Shown in pieces: positions 1-11,399 of a stretch of 64,000 nucleotides of DNA; within the stretch, counting starts at the first letter, position 1, and every line of letters starts with the position of its first letter. The translations under genes and the position numbers were made by a program. Source of the stretch: Malaya genurostris (Eukaryota > Arthropoda > Insecta > Diptera > Culicidae); assembly GCF_030247185.1 (NCBI RefSeq), contig NC_080572.1, positions 234,175,336-234,239,335 of the forward strand, written 5' to 3'. The notes under the pieces are model-generated. The model was not told the origin of the DNA and ran no database searches. It saw only the letters and a list, made by a program, of their open reading frames with translations.

Positions 1-1144
1 ATTTCTAGATGTTGCATGAGTGTACTACAAAGGCGTTGAAACCAGATCGACTTCCGAAATACGTGACTATCCGTAACTAGCAGAGAGAGTTGTTCATGAA
101 GATATTTTCTTATCATTGAGATCTGGAAAAATCGTAGTTCTACTACAAAAGAAATAATGAAATATCCCAATTGAGATGAGACTGCACCTCAGGGGAGACT
201 TCTACCTTGTGTGGTCGGACGGCAGAATTGTCAATCGACTAAGTGAAAAACGTTTCTCTCCATTATTTGTCTGATTACTTAACCTACAATCAACGGAATT
301 CGTCACACGTTCGCTTCAGCCCAAATAGAAATATCATATCATTACCAAAAATTAATGTAAAGATGTGAAATACTTCTGGTAAGCAAAAACAGAGCAAATG
401 CACAGATTGTCATCCCATCCTTTGAGTCAATGCACTAAACAGAGATCCCTCTCTAATGGCTTCGACAAAACAGACGTTTTCACTTCCAGATGTGAATTTT
501 GCTTCCGATAATCGATAAAAAAAGCCTACTAACCAGATTTTTTTATTGATAAACTTAACGCAATGTTTAGAGTTTCTCTTCTAGAGTTGTTCATTCGGAA
601 GAGGAAGGATATATTTATAATATGTATTTAGCACAAGTAACCAAAAGCTCGAAAAATAAATTTGACTTTAGCAGCATACAAAGCATTCTGAACAGTCCGT
701 TTTCAAGGAATTACTCATACATAAATTCGACGCAACTCAACAGAACAAACTTTGAAACAGTTCCTTGTAAAGCTTTTAAGCAGCGAGAACATTTTCTCAG
801 AACTTTTTCTCTGCGTTCAAGTTGCCAAAAAGTGCCTCGCGTACATTAGAGCTTTAATTCAGTGGATATTTTTCAGGTAATGTGGAACTTTTGGTTGCTT
901 GGAGAGATGAAGCTGAAATCTTAATTTGGTGTTGATCTTACCAATTTCAATATTCTTCACAGAATATGAGATAGAAAATGGCAATCTAAAACAGACATAT
1001 GTTTTCCGCCATTCATTTAGTAAGCAATAATTTTGATACCCAATTAAGCACGTGGATCGAAATGAAGAATCACATGGATCAAGTATGCATGTGAAATATC
1101 CCACAAAACAACTTGTTGTGCGCCAAACAATTTTTTCAACGATC
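1..1144. other. AT-rich intergenic or intronic DNA, nothing recognised
   Basis: I see no exon with credible splice sites, no transposase or reverse transcriptase similarity and no clear repeat here. The short open frames near 622-849 and 859-1104 lack any family signature and have the composition of non-coding DNA. Confidence 0.5.
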
Positions 1145-1320
1145 TATCAGGTGTACAACTTTGCTTCCGCCGTTTTCCGATAGGTGGCTGTACCGGCTGA
1201 GGCTGGTTAAAATACGTAGATGATAATGCCTTTAAAGTGAGTGTGTACAGTGCCTAACGAATTGTCATCGCCGTTTCAGTTACAGTTGTTCTTGTTTTCG
1301 TATTATTCACGCTCGAAAAT

Positions 1321-1506
1321 GTCTGTTTATGAGCCCAATTCTCGCCATTTGCGGGAAGTTCTACTTTTCTGTTACAATTCGAAAATAAATGCAACTGAAG
1401 CGCATCGAATGCTTTCAGAAACTTACGGTGATGCTGCTCTGAGTAAAAGAAGGTGTCGGGAGTGGTTTCAACGTTTTAAAAATGGTGATTTCGATATCGA
1501 AGACTA
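1321..1506 (+). pseudogene. mariner transposase N-terminal fragment
   Basis: Sixty-two codons from the ATG at 1321 (MSVYEPNSRHLREVLLFCYN onward) match the DNA-binding N-terminus of Mos1-type mariner transposases, which opens with similar residues and contains the AAEAHRML and WFQRFK motifs. The frame stops at 1507 (TAA), immediately after the conserved FDIED that precedes the internal deletion. The fragment contains no catalytic residue. Confidence 0.85.
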
Positions 1507-1544
1507 ACATGATGGTGGAAGAGAAAAAACCTTCAAAGATGAAT

Positions 1545-1982
1545 AACAATTTACTACGAGCTCTTAAAACCGGGTAAAACCATCACAGGAGATCGCTACC
1601 GAACGCATCTGATGCGCTTTAGTCGCGCGCTAAAAGAAAAGCGGCCACAGTATCAAGAGCGACATGGCAAAGTCATCCTCCAACAGGACAATGCTCGGCC
1701 TCACGTCGCAAAAGTGGTCAAAAAGTACCTGGAAACGCTGAAATGAAAGTCTTACCCGGCCCACCGTATTCCCCAGATGTCGCCCCTTCTGACTTCCAGC
1801 TATTCCGTTCGATGGCACACGGCCTGGCAGATCAACATTTTCAATCCTTCGAAGAGTTGGAAAAATGGATTGCTTCATGGATAGCGTCAAAAAAGGACTC
1901 CTTTTTTCGAGCCGGGACCCGAAAATTTCCGGAAAGATGGGAGAAAGTTGTCGCTAGCGACGGGCAATACATTGAAGAATAA
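1545..1982 (+). pseudogene. mariner transposase C-terminal fragment
   Basis: The translation runs from YYELLKPGKT through the second catalytic Asp (QQDNARPH, near 1689) to the third (SPDVAPSD, near 1780), the spacing expected of a DD34D enzyme, and ends in the family C-terminus (ERWEKVVASDGQYIEE, stop 1980-1982). A premature stop follows LETLK at 1743-1745, so even this half is not one open frame. Confidence 0.85.
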
Positions 1983-2049
1983 TAATACAAAGCTTTAAAA
2001 TTTGGAAAAAAAACGGCGGAAGCAAAGTTGTTTACCTAATAGTATTCTT

Positions 2050-3960
2050 CGACGGCCAAACACCAAGCGTCTCGTTTGCGCGTCAAACTACTATCGTAAA
2101 TCTAGCAAACATTGACGATTTTCTCTGTTTCACCATTAAGGTGAAATGTAGCATCATAAAATGCGCGCAAAATTTTATCCGCTTCAGTTGAACGAACCGT
2201 CGCACAAAGCGTACCAAGAAAAACGGACACATAGAAACAAGAACTTTTTTTCAATGATTGAGCGCAGTGGGCTTACCTCTCGTTATATTGTCTTGTAAAA
2301 GAGACTGGACGTAATGGGTTTTGAATTCTTCACACTTTGAAGCATGGATTCTCCTGCAAAAGAGCGATTGAAGACTAGAGAACATTCAAGTATTTTCGAT
2401 ATCTTTTCCAGTCGTTCACCTGGCCCTTCCCGCCGATATTTGATTACATTATTGGAATACATTCCAATTATAACTCATAGTTTTATCATGCCATGCAGTT
2501 AAAATTAACTAGTGAATTTGTTCTCAAGCACATATTTGGGGCACGAAATTGAATATAAAGTTATTTCGTAGTTCCTTATTATTCAATCGATTTTGGAAGC
2601 AAAATCAAGCGTTGATTCAATATATTCATAATAATTGAAAAACCAATGAATTAAAATAAGTTTTCCATGCTGACTGGCTCGAAGCTGACCCTCAATGTTT
2701 ATCACTTTATTTGTATATCAGGTTAATGAACGACAATACTTGGCTTGTATTCATTTCATTCAGTAGATTGTCAATGTTGAAGTTTTAGTTTTGCCATAAA
2801 AATTGCTAGAATCTAAAATAATACCTGTTTTACGATATTACACAGCCAAGCATTATTGCTTCAGCAACATCAATGCATTGAACTCAACAGAGTTGGACAT
2901 TATTAGCATTAAAAATGACAGCTACTTAGAAAATAAACGATTTCTTACAATATCCATTTTATTGTATTCAACTCGTTTTTATTTCAACACAAAACCCAAT
3001 ATTGCATAAATTCGCGTCATTACTTGATATGTAATTTTTGCTCACGATGTAATGCCACCGGGCCCACCGTGCATTTCTCACACCACCTCAATACGAAACA
3101 GCAGCGCGCAAGCAATAAAAAAAATGCAGAAAAATTTATGTAAACTTTTTCAATTTTCGGTTGTTTAGCTAAAATTTTATAATTTTGAGTTGCATTTTCA
3201 GATTCTTTGTGAAATTCTGCTACAAACACTACTTTTCAGTTCTAAAATCATCCCTTGGGACGGAACAGTGACCGTTTATACATTTCAAAAACCAATTACG
3301 GCTCGGCAAAGCAAAATTTCAAAATTCTAAGAATACTTAGTTCTGATAAATTTGATTTCAAAAACTTAAGTGTTTTTGGTTTTTCGAAAATCGGTCTAGT
3401 TTTTGAATAATTGATCAAAAACGCGATTTTCGCATTACGCTACATTTCACCTTAAGGGCAGAGGCCAGTAGGTCGCGTAAAACCACGTGGCTCGCTGTGC
3501 GTATTACATCTCTCTCCATGCTCTCTCGTTAATGTGCAAAATGACTCACGATGTGGCCGGGTGACCAAGAAAGTTTTGATATTTTCGGTATCTTTATCCA
3601 ATAAAGCTATCGCTTGTTTGGCAGCCTTGCTGAGCCGATTTTATTTCTCTCTTATTTTTCGTTACGTTACCAGGAAACTGGAGCAGAAAAAATGACGCAA
3701 GCAAAGAAATCGACTTACCTTCACAAAAATAACATTCACTTCATTTTTATCGCGACAATATTTTTTTATACACTAATCGCATCTAAATTAAATTATCTAA
3801 ACATTGTCAGGATAGATTTTTGATCCATACTTTTGAAGGCGAGATATTCAATGAACAAGTTGAAAGACGGCGTTTTCAGCTATGCAATCCGTCCTTCAGA
3901 AAAAAGACTTCCCCGACCGCTAATGTCAATGAATCATCCTGAAATTTTCACAGAATAATC
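2050..3960. other. AT-rich DNA with no recognised gene
   Basis: Short open frames on both strands lack protein signatures. The words ACATTTCACCTTAAGG (near 3443) and CACCATTAAGGTGAAATGTAGC (its approximate inverse near 2129) lie in opposite orientation about 1.3 kb apart, which suggests the ends of an unclassified repeat, but nothing recognisable lies between them. Confidence 0.4.
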
Positions 3961-4630
3961 TAAACTAATTTTCTAAGAGATTGTCCGTTGGGTTTTTTGA
4001 TATTCGTCACTGTTTCTGAGAGAATCAGATTTGAAGCGTGAAAATAGCCTTCTAAATCACCCTAAAACACATTGGCCTCAGACCTTAAGTGATGGCATAA
4101 AATTATCAACCCTATTATTCCTGAACCAGAAGTCGGATCCGGATGTAATTCTGGAATTCCGCACAAGACCACAGAACCTTCCATTTAACTCTAAGTTTGT
4201 GAAAATCAGTCAAACCATCGCTGAAAAAAGTAAATGAGATAGAATTGAGAAAATATGACCACTATTTGCTGTTCCTTCGGAATCGGAAACTGAGAACCAG
4301 GATAGCCGAAATCAGTTTGTTTGTACGTCTACTGATAATGACTATTGAACGGAGTAGTTTTGGGGTCAGGTTAGATTTTTTTTGTTTCGCCCCTCTAAGT
4401 GAAGGTATCAAAGTTTCTACACACTTCACCCCATAATTCCGGAACCATAAGTCGGATCCAAAATAAATTCAGAAGTTTTGTATGGGACCACAAGACCGAG
4501 CATAGTGCAAAAAAAAGTTACACGTTGAACTGAGTCGAATGGTATATGACACTCGGCCTTCCGGGCCTCGGTTTCAAAGTCGGTATTCACAGTGATTGCA
4601 TAACCTTTCTATATGAGAAATGCAAAAATA
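3960..4630 (-). repeat. interspersed repeat with GCCTTTCTCATATAG-type end
   Basis: Read on the minus strand, the end near 4625 begins with TTTCTCATATAGAAAGGTTATGCAATCACTGTGAA, the same start (with minor changes) as the repeat at 49076. The body contains degenerate internal units of the form AACC-GAAGTCGGATCC-AATTCAGGAATT-TATGGGACCAC (for example near 4120 and 4440). The same unit type occurs near 15850, 22760, 29200 and 49250. The family is non-coding, and its tandem subunits are typical of dispersed mosquito repeats. Confidence 0.6.
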
Positions 4631-4639
4631 ATCACAAAG

Positions 4640-4840
4640 TATGTTATAAAGCTAGTCAATTTAGCTTGACTATCATACGCAGAAGTAACATGAGCGCACG
4701 ATATCGCTACGCCATTTCAAACGCACCATTCAAACGCTGCGCCTGCTGTGTGTTTAAGACATGCTGACAATGTTGCGCTCCTGTTACTTCTATATAATGA
4801 AATTATGCTAAATAGCGTTTTATTGGGTTTTATTTGAATA
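4640..4840. mobile_element. small TIR element (MITE), copy 1
   Basis: Inverted ends flank about 75 bp: AGAAGTAACATGAGCGCA at 4681 and TGCGCTCCTGTTACTTCT ending at 4793. Weaker matching continues outward (TTTAGCTTGACTATCATA on the left, TAATGAAATTATGCTAAATA on the right). A related copy in the opposite orientation lies at 53450-53610 with the same ends and a similar core (TACGCCATTTCAAACG against TACGCCAATTCAAACG). No coding capacity. Confidence 0.7.
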
Positions 4841-5600
4841 TTTAAATGCATTGAAAATATCGCAGTCATTATTTCTTAGTTGCGAATTTATTCAGTAGAG
4901 ATTTTTTTTTACTTTTAAAAACATAATGATTAAATCTTGCACGAATCACTTCGGTGTCGAACTGAAGTGTAGTGGAATTTCAGCATCGAAAAATCTTCTT
5001 CCTTTCGATTATATCCTAAGCGATATTTTCGTGGGTGAAAATTCGTCATCAAGTTTCGCTGACACAAAAAAGCACTTGTGAACTCCGAGGTTCAGAATTT
5101 TGTGGATGCTTGTTTTTAAGGAAGAAAATCTCGGATTTTTTCAGTCACTGAGTTTTTTTTAGAAAACCTCATAAACTAATTATTTTACGATAATGAAATT
5201 AACTTTTTTTGATCATGATTTTCCCGTTGATTTATTAAAAAAATATTGGAGTTATGGTTTCCGAAGCGTGTGCTTCAAATCTAACCGCTAAACCAGATAA
5301 GATTTTCTGTTCCAGTATTATAAGATGATAAATGGAAAACTGGATGTAGTGATTAAAATTTTTTATTAGAATTTGTATCAATAAGTCATATGAACGATTA
5401 TGAGAAAGGCAACACTACACCACCAGGTTCATTAAAACAGGATTTTTTCATGACAGTACTCAATCTCACACGACTAATAAAGTTCCTGGGACGTTAAAGG
5501 TACTCTACTGGGAAGTTGTATTGTATATCATTTATTTATACCCGGCTTTAACCTGTAGTGGTCTTTCACCGGGTAACTGGGAAGTTCTGAATCATGCGGC
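4841..5600. other. AT-rich spacer with a TTTATTTATACCCGG repeat tail
   Basis: Nothing coding is seen. At 5529-5572 the segment CATTTATTTATACCCGGCTT recurs at 56340-56362 as GTTTATTTATACCCGGTTTT, so it belongs to a dispersed mosquito repeat. It sits directly upstream of the R1-like retrotransposon remnant. Confidence 0.5.
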
Positions 5601-6294
5601 TCTACTGGTGGAACGAACAAATTGCAACCCTTCGAGCGACCTGCTTAAGGGCCAGGAGAAGAATGCCGGAGATTACCGGAGACAAGAGCAGTAAGGAACG
5701 AAGCGTTAAAAAGCAGCTAAGCTTGCTTTGAACAAGGCTATTCGCGTAAGCAAAAAAGCCTGCTTCGAAAACCTTTGTCAGTGCGCCAACTCCGGGGTGA
5801 TGCCTGCAGGATGGTTATGGCAAATACGAGAGGAGCACTAGCAGCCCCTGAACGTAGTCCGGTGAAGCTGAAGGAGATCAAAAGGGTCCTCGTCTCTCAC
5901 CACGACACGTTCCCGTGGCCGCGAGCATCGCTACCAACAAACGATGTTGGCTGAGTGACGAACGAAGAGTTGTTGTCAGCGACACTAAAACCCGTCGTCA
6001 TATAGACCAATCTGCCTGATCGACACCACAGGGAAGCTCCTGGACAGAATCTTCCTGAACAGGCTTGCTTCGTTCATAGAGAAGGCGGGTGTACTATCTA
6101 ACGAACAACACGGGTGGATGCCACCGCGGAGGTCGCTATTCAACCCAAGCGGTGTTGAATTCGTTACAGCGCGGTAGTAACGCTTGACGTCCAAAACGCG
6201 TTCAATAGTGCTTGTTGGGCGGATATCACTGACTCCCTACTTCGACTGGGAGTACCAGAAGGGCTGTACAAGATTCTGGTTTTAGAACCGGGTA

Positions 6295-6855
6295 TTGCTC
6301 TGCGAGACCGCGGAAGGCTTACGCAGCACTTCTATCACGGCTGGAGTACCAGAGGGATCACTCATGGGCCCGCTCCTGTGGAATATAATGTACGACGGTG
6401 AACTGAGGTTGAGGCTCCCCCCGGGCGTCAAGATAGTCGAGTTCGCGGACGATATCACACTAGCAGTTTACGAAAAATTCATCGAAGAGGTCAAACTGAG
6501 CGCATCACACTCGATCAGCATGGTGGAGGGCTGGTTGCGTAGTAGGAAACTGCAACTAGCGCATCATAAAACAAAGATGATGGTGGTAAACAACAGAAAA
6601 CTAAAGCAAGAGGCATCGGCACATGCTGGCGATTGCATGATCCCCTGCAAGAGATCACTGAAGCAATTGGGTGGGATGCTTGACGACAAGCTCAGTTTCG
6701 GCAAGTACGTTGAATATGCCTGTAAGCGTGCTTCAATGACGATTGCTCGCCAGTGCGTTCCAGCAAACGCAGTCCGATATGGACGTCGGCACTCCGTGCG
6801 GAACGCAAGGCACAATTGCTGGAAAGCACGCACAGACTCATGTGTCTTCGCGTGA
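6295..6855 (+). pseudogene. R1-like reverse transcriptase fragment
   Basis: This 186-codon open stretch carries the RT block GVPEGSLMGPLLWN (about residues 17-31), the catalytic FADD motif (about residue 50), and the following thumb segment with WLRSRKLQLAHHKTKMMVV, all in the order expected of an R1-type ORF2. Similarity is lost after about residue 150 (near 6750) through a frameshift; the continuing sense frame contains RALMTHRLMCLRVISAYRT-like thumb residues near 6825-6880. The apparent ATG is internal to a larger ancestral frame. Confidence 0.85.
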
Positions 6856-7399
6856 TCAGTGCGTACCGTACGTACCGTAGACGCAGTCTGCGTGGTGGCG
6901 TGCATGATGTCTATTGGACTGTTCATCAAGGAGGACGTGGAGTGCTACGACATACGGAGGGACAGGAACGCCACTAGGACTACCAACGTAGCCTCTCTAC
7001 ATTGGCTCATTCCAATAGTCTCCGGATGGATCGACAGACCTCACGGCGAAGTAAACTTTGGCCTGGCGCAGTTCACGTGACACAGGTCACGGTTGTTTTA
7101 GGTGGTACCTAGACAGGTTCGGCCACGCGGCATCTCATGCTTACCCTGGCTGCTCAAAAGAGCTTGAGGCGGAAAAACACGTCATATTTGCCTGATACAA
7201 AGGTCTACTGGATATATGTGGGAGAGAAACTACACCAGAGAACCTAGCCACAGTGTGGAGAACTGAAACACAGTGTCGACCGCGACCTCCCAGATCGCGA
7301 GCATTTTGCAGCGGAAGTGAAGCGCAGAACAACAGGCAGCCGCGATCGCCGGCCGCTAAAGAGGGACCAGTGAACAAGCGTCGGCTCAGGAGTTTTTCC

Positions 7400-8025
7400 T
7401 TTGTCGGTGTAGTCTAAATCCTTTGCCGGGGTTTAGATGAGTCGATTGCGACGCAGCCCCGGTATGGATCGTCGGAGCGCCAGTGAACCGGACTCATTGG
7501 AGCAACCCAGGCATCCTGCCGATCGATCTGTTCACTCGGAGTCGTCGGGGCGCCAGAAAACCGGAAGCCATGCTCCAACCGGAATCACCGGATCGACCTC
7601 GGCACTCATTCGAGTGTCCCGTATGGCGAAACACGAGATTCGGTGTCGGGAGAAACTCTTTCGTCGGGGAGCTCTTCGTCGGCGTAGTCTAGAACCTTCG
7701 ACGGGGATTAGATGAGTAGACGGCGACGTAACTCCGGTATGGATCGTCGGGGCGCCAGTGAAACGGAAGTCATCCTCCAACCGGAATCACTGGACCGACC
7801 CACGCAGCCGTTCCGAACCGTTTACGGGTTTTGGGAGTGTCGGTCCATCGTCGAGGAACTTTTCCGTCGGTGTAGGTTAAATCCATCGTCGAGAATTAGC
7901 CGAGTAGTTCGTAACGTAGACCAGTCCTGGGTCGTCGAGGCGCCAGCAAACCTGAAGTCCTGCTCCAACCGGAATCACCGGACCGACCTCGACATCTTCC
8001 TGGTCGATCCCCTGGAGTGAAACAA
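7400..8025 (+). repeat. degenerate tandem repeats in the R1-like 3' region
   Basis: Three diverged units begin near 7401, 7674 and 7864. Each opens with a form of GTCGGTGTAGTCTAAATCC, followed by GTATGGATCGTCGG-GCGCCAGTGAA and CAACCGGAATCACCGGACCGACC. Unit spacing is about 273 and 190 bp, so internal segments were gained or lost. The array is GC-richer than its surroundings. Open frames across it on both strands arise from this composition and have no family similarity. Confidence 0.8.
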
Positions 8026-8029
8026 GTGG

Positions 8030-9620
8030 CTCAAAGTCGAGAGATAAATGGTCCAAAAGTAGGAGAGAACGATGCATAAGGCCGGGAAGGGTGCTTTGAG
8101 CACCGATAGCCTTCCACTCCGAAGTAAAACCTAACGGTAGTTCCGGGAAGGTAGGGTTGGAGTTCCAAGGTGTTTTAGTGAGTAGTTCCAATTATACATT
8201 GGTAGTCCTGTGGAGTAGGAGTCCCACACTCTGTGCGTAAATGCCTTTCACTTTGTAAAAAAATACACAATGCGGCTTACTCTTAAGAGTTATCCTTTTC
8301 TGATCGAAGATTTTTAGGAAAATAGAGTTCAATACATGGATCGTCGTATAGATAGAGTATCGATAGCCACATATAGAACTCTGATACAATACAATATTCA
8401 CATTAATTTTCCTACGTTTTAGCTTCAGGTTTGTAACAGCTTTACCCTTCAATTTCTAACCAGTCACTTCTCACCGGTACAACCAATTGAAGTAAAGCAA
8501 CACAAGCTATCGGTCGATGTAAAATCAAAATGAAAAATTGATCAAATCATCAACCGACAAGAGAGTGTGGTTCTGGTATGAAATTTTAAAATCGATTTAA
8601 TACCGCCTCGGACGGCAAGAACAGTCAATAAACCATCAACCGAAGCTTCTCCGCCACCGCCGCCACCACCACGACCACTATCCTTCAGTCGTGTGTTGTT
8701 TATTAGAAAATTGAAGTACCTCACCATCATAACAGGACCAGAATATGACGTGTCGAATGCGAAGGTCAGTGCCATACAGTGCCGACAATTAATATTAATG
8801 GGCACTTGTCTGTGCAGGTGAACAATCGACGGCATGCTCAAATTCGATCCATCACTTTCTTCCAATCCCGTCTAGAAATTCTATAATAATTCTTGCCAAG
8901 CCAAAATAAAAACACCCTAATAACTAGAATTGAAGAACCTCAAAAGCCGCTGCGGGCCTCTGCCCGCATGGTGCAACCATCATTGTTTGGCGTGTTATCC
9001 TTGAAACGTCACGGCAAAGTAGTGAATTCGGTTAACATACGTGTAGTAAACCGATGTGGTCTGCAATTTCCTCCCGGTCGGCTTTTACATACCGCATCAG
9101 ATTTACTCAGCCTTGAACGCGTCATCGCTGGTCGACATTCGCTTTGATTCGAACTCCGAATCTGACCCCACCTATGGTCAAAGATCCGGCCGGGACCGGG
9201 ACGAGGGCTTCTAATAAGTAGCGAAATACAACAGGAGCATTAACAAGCAAATTGTTGCAACAAAAATAAACGAAGCGAAAACAAGACATTCAATTGAAAT
9301 GCAAATTGATTGTACTTTCACGCTAGTAGTTTAAGGATGATGGGGCGAAAACTTCGAGGAGGCATGCTTCGTTCGGCATTGTTGGTATGTCGTGAGAAGG
9401 AGGCGTTATCATGTTTATAGTTTTACCATTTTTTATCCAGGTCATATTGGCGGATTAGAAAAGTGGTTTCCACATGTTAGTGAGCGGTGGATTATTAATA
9501 AAAAAAACGTTTACTTCTGTTGACATTGATTTTGTTGATAAGCTGCAATAATGTACAGTTATTATTATCATTCAAAAAATGGCAAAAGCTATGATCAAAT
9601 ATTCTACTCTCAGTATAGCT
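8030..9620. other. unassigned spacer
   Basis: No exon or transposon signature is recognised. A CACCGCCGCCACCACC tract at 8653-8672 gives a glycine-rich artefact on the minus strand. The GC-richer stretch 8940-9200 has a short open frame without recognisable motifs and is likely an unidentified repeat fragment. Confidence 0.4.
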
Positions 9621-10917
9621 TAACAGATCGGCTGAAAAGTTCGTATCGTTTATATGAGAGGGCGCCACTAGAATTAAATCCATACTATTTTCAGTTAGTA
9701 CCAACCTTCAAAAGATACGTGTATAAATTTGACAGCTGTCTGATTATTAGTTTGTGAGATATTGCATTTTGAGTGAAGCTACTTTTGTTATTATGAAAAA
9801 AATGGAAAAAAAGGAATTTAGTGTGTTGATGAAACACTACTTTTTGATGAAAAAAAGTGCCGCCGATACCAAAAAATGGCTTGATGAGTGTTATCCAGAC
9901 TCTGCGCCGGGTGAAGCAACAATTCGTAAGTGGTTTGCAAAATTTCGTACTGGTCGTATGAGCACCGAAGACGATGAACGCAGTGGACGTCCAAAAGAGG
10001 CTGTTACCGATGAAAACGTGAAAAAAATCCACAAAATGATTTTCAATGACCGTAAAGTGAAGTTGATCGAGATAGCTGACACCCTAAAGATATCAAAGGA
10101 ACGTGTTGAACATATTATTCACGAATATTTGAATATGAGAAAGCTTTGTGCAAAATGGGTGCCGCGTGAGCTCACAATCGATCAAAAACAACAACGAATT
10201 GATGATTCTAAGCAGTGTTTGGAGCGGTTATATCGAAATAAAACCGATTTTTTCGTCGATATATAACAATGGACGAAACATGGCTCCATCACTTCACTCC
10301 GGAGTCCAATCGACAGTCAGCTGAGTGGACTGCACGCGATGAATCGAGCCCAAAGCGTGGAAAGACTCAACAATCGGCCGGTAAGGTTATGGCGTCTGTA
10401 TTTTGGGATTCGCATGGTATAATTTTCATCGACTACCTTGAAAAGGGAAAAAACCATCAACAGTGACTATTATATAGCGTTATTAGAGCGTTTGAAGGAC
10501 GAAATTTCAAAAAAACGGCCTCATTTGAAGAAGAAAAAAGTTTTGTTTCATCAAGACAATGCACCGTGTCACAAGTCGATGAAAACCATGCAGAAATTGA
10601 ACGAATTGGGCTTCGAATTGCTCCCTCATCCACCGTATTCTCCAGATTTGGCCCCCAGTGACTTTTTCCTGTTCTCAGACCTCAAGAGAATGCTCGCTGG
10701 TAAAAAATTCAGAAGCAATGAAGAGGTAATCGCTGAAACTGAGGCCTATTTTGAGGCAAAGGACAAATCGTACTACAAAAATGGTATCGAAAAGTTGGAA
10801 GATCGCTATAATCGCTGTATCGCCTCTGATGGCAATTATGTTGAATAATAAAAACGAATTTTGGCAAAAAAATGTGTGTTTCTATTAAACGATACGAACT
10901 TTTCAGCCGAACTGTTA
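9621..10917 (+). mobile_element. irritans-subfamily mariner (Himar1-like), near full length
   Basis: The element is bounded by TA dinucleotides at 9621-9622 and 10916-10917 and by inverted repeats of about 28 bp that share CGGCTGAAAAGTTCGTATCG. At 1297 bp it has the length of a complete mariner. The single gene inside resembles Himar1 over its whole length. Three frames are needed to read the gene through, so the copy is inactive, but decay is light compared with the other mariners in the window, which suggests a more recent arrival. Confidence 0.95.
9793..10850 (+). pseudogene. Himar1-like mariner transposase, two frameshifts
   Basis: A cut-and-paste DD34D transposase. Reading starts at the ATG at 9793 or 9802 (MKKMEKKEFSVLMKHYF). 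The N-terminal domain (DERSGRPKEAVTDENVKKI, KISKERVEHIIHEYLNMRKL) runs to about 10250. A frame change near 10260 leads into the first catalytic Asp (TMDETWLHHFTPESN, 10266 on), and a second change near 10445 (EKGKTINSDYYIALLERL) leads to the second Asp (HQDNAPCHKSM) and third Asp (YSPDLAPSDFFLFSDLK), 34 residues apart as expected for mariner. It ends NRCIASDGNYVE at 10848. All three catalytic residues are present, so only the frameshifts inactivate it. Similarity to the irritans group is recognised from these motifs. Confidence 0.93.
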
Positions 10918-10982
10918 TACCACTATCGGTTCAGCTTCGGGTTGGAAGAACCGGGGTTTCTGTCTTTTCCTGGTAGCTCATC

Positions 10983-11135
10983 CTAAGAATAATGTTCCCC
11001 AAACTTATTAAATATGTTTCCAACACTGGCATGATGAATTCCAAACCGCTTCGCCAATTTTCGCATAGTAACACCCTTCTCACTTAGCCATGTGTCCAGA
11101 ACTTTAATTTCCACTTCCTTTTCAATACGCGACAT
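10983..11135 (-). pseudogene. ITmD37E-like transposase N-terminal fragment
   Basis: On the minus strand the codons from 11135 read MSRIEKEVEIKVLDTWLSEK and continue with GVTMRKLAKRFGIHHASVGNIFNKFG. This aligns with the start of the transposase at 21903 (MSRIDPETRKKILNTWCSESGVTYNEIAKRVKVHHSSVKN). Only the first helix-turn-helix, about 45 residues, remains; the sequence breaks at 10983, about 65 bp beyond the mariner right end. No inverted repeats were identified around it. Confidence 0.7.
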
Positions 11136-11399
11136 TTTGAAAACGCAGAATTTCAACCACACAAACAAGTAAAGACCTAGACTGTCTTTTGAAAAGGACT
11201 AGACTTCTTTTTTACCATTTTTTTTTTGCAAAAGAATATAGTCGAAAAATGACGAATCCTACAAAAAATTGTTGTGCTAGTGATGTTCACAAAATTAGTT
11301 AAATGTTCAAATGAATATTCTGAAAAAAAAACTACAAATCGAACCGTACACTGGAAAACCGATCGTAAAAATTTGAGGCCGAATTGCAAAAAAAAAGAC

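Larger units (their letters stand above)
1148..2038 (+). mobile_element. mariner (DD34D) element with internal deletion
   Basis: The two ends carry matching inverted repeats of about 27 bp: the stretch after 1150 and the one before 2037 both contain ACAACTTTGCTTCCGCCGTT in opposite orientation. A TA sits at the right end (2037-2038); at the left end the expected TA reads CA. Inside, 1321-1506 encodes the mariner N-terminal helix-turn-helix region (INATEAHRML, CREWFQRFKNGDFDIED). The reading then jumps near 1545 to the catalytic C-terminal part (YYELLKPGKTITGDRYRT, QQDNARPHVAK, PYSPDVAPSDFQLF), ending at 1980 with VVASDGQYIEE. About 400 bp holding the middle of the transposase and the first catalytic Asp are missing, and frame breaks occur at 1507 and near 1745. 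This copy cannot make transposase, but its ends could in principle be mobilised by a related enzyme. Confidence 0.9.
5620..8030 (+). mobile_element. R1-clade non-LTR retrotransposon, 5'-truncated and decayed
   Basis: From about 5620 the plus strand encodes, in shifting frames, the region between endonuclease and reverse transcriptase, then the RT palm (6295-6855), then the C-terminal zinc-knuckle region (near 7105-7180, FGHAASHAYPGCSKELEAEKH). It ends in a tandemly repeated 3' part (7400-8020). The RT motifs GVPEGSLMGPLLWNIMYDG and EFADDITLAVY, with LRLRLPPGVKIV, are characteristic of the R1 clade, which includes several mosquito lineages. Endonuclease and ORF1 are absent and frames are broken repeatedly (for example before 6295 and at 6853), so this is a dead copy. 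I cannot find target-site duplications. Confidence 0.85.

Noticed and set aside
7437..8191. Several GC-rich open frames on both strands
   Set aside because: They lie in the tandem 3' repeats of the R1-like element and shift frame between units.
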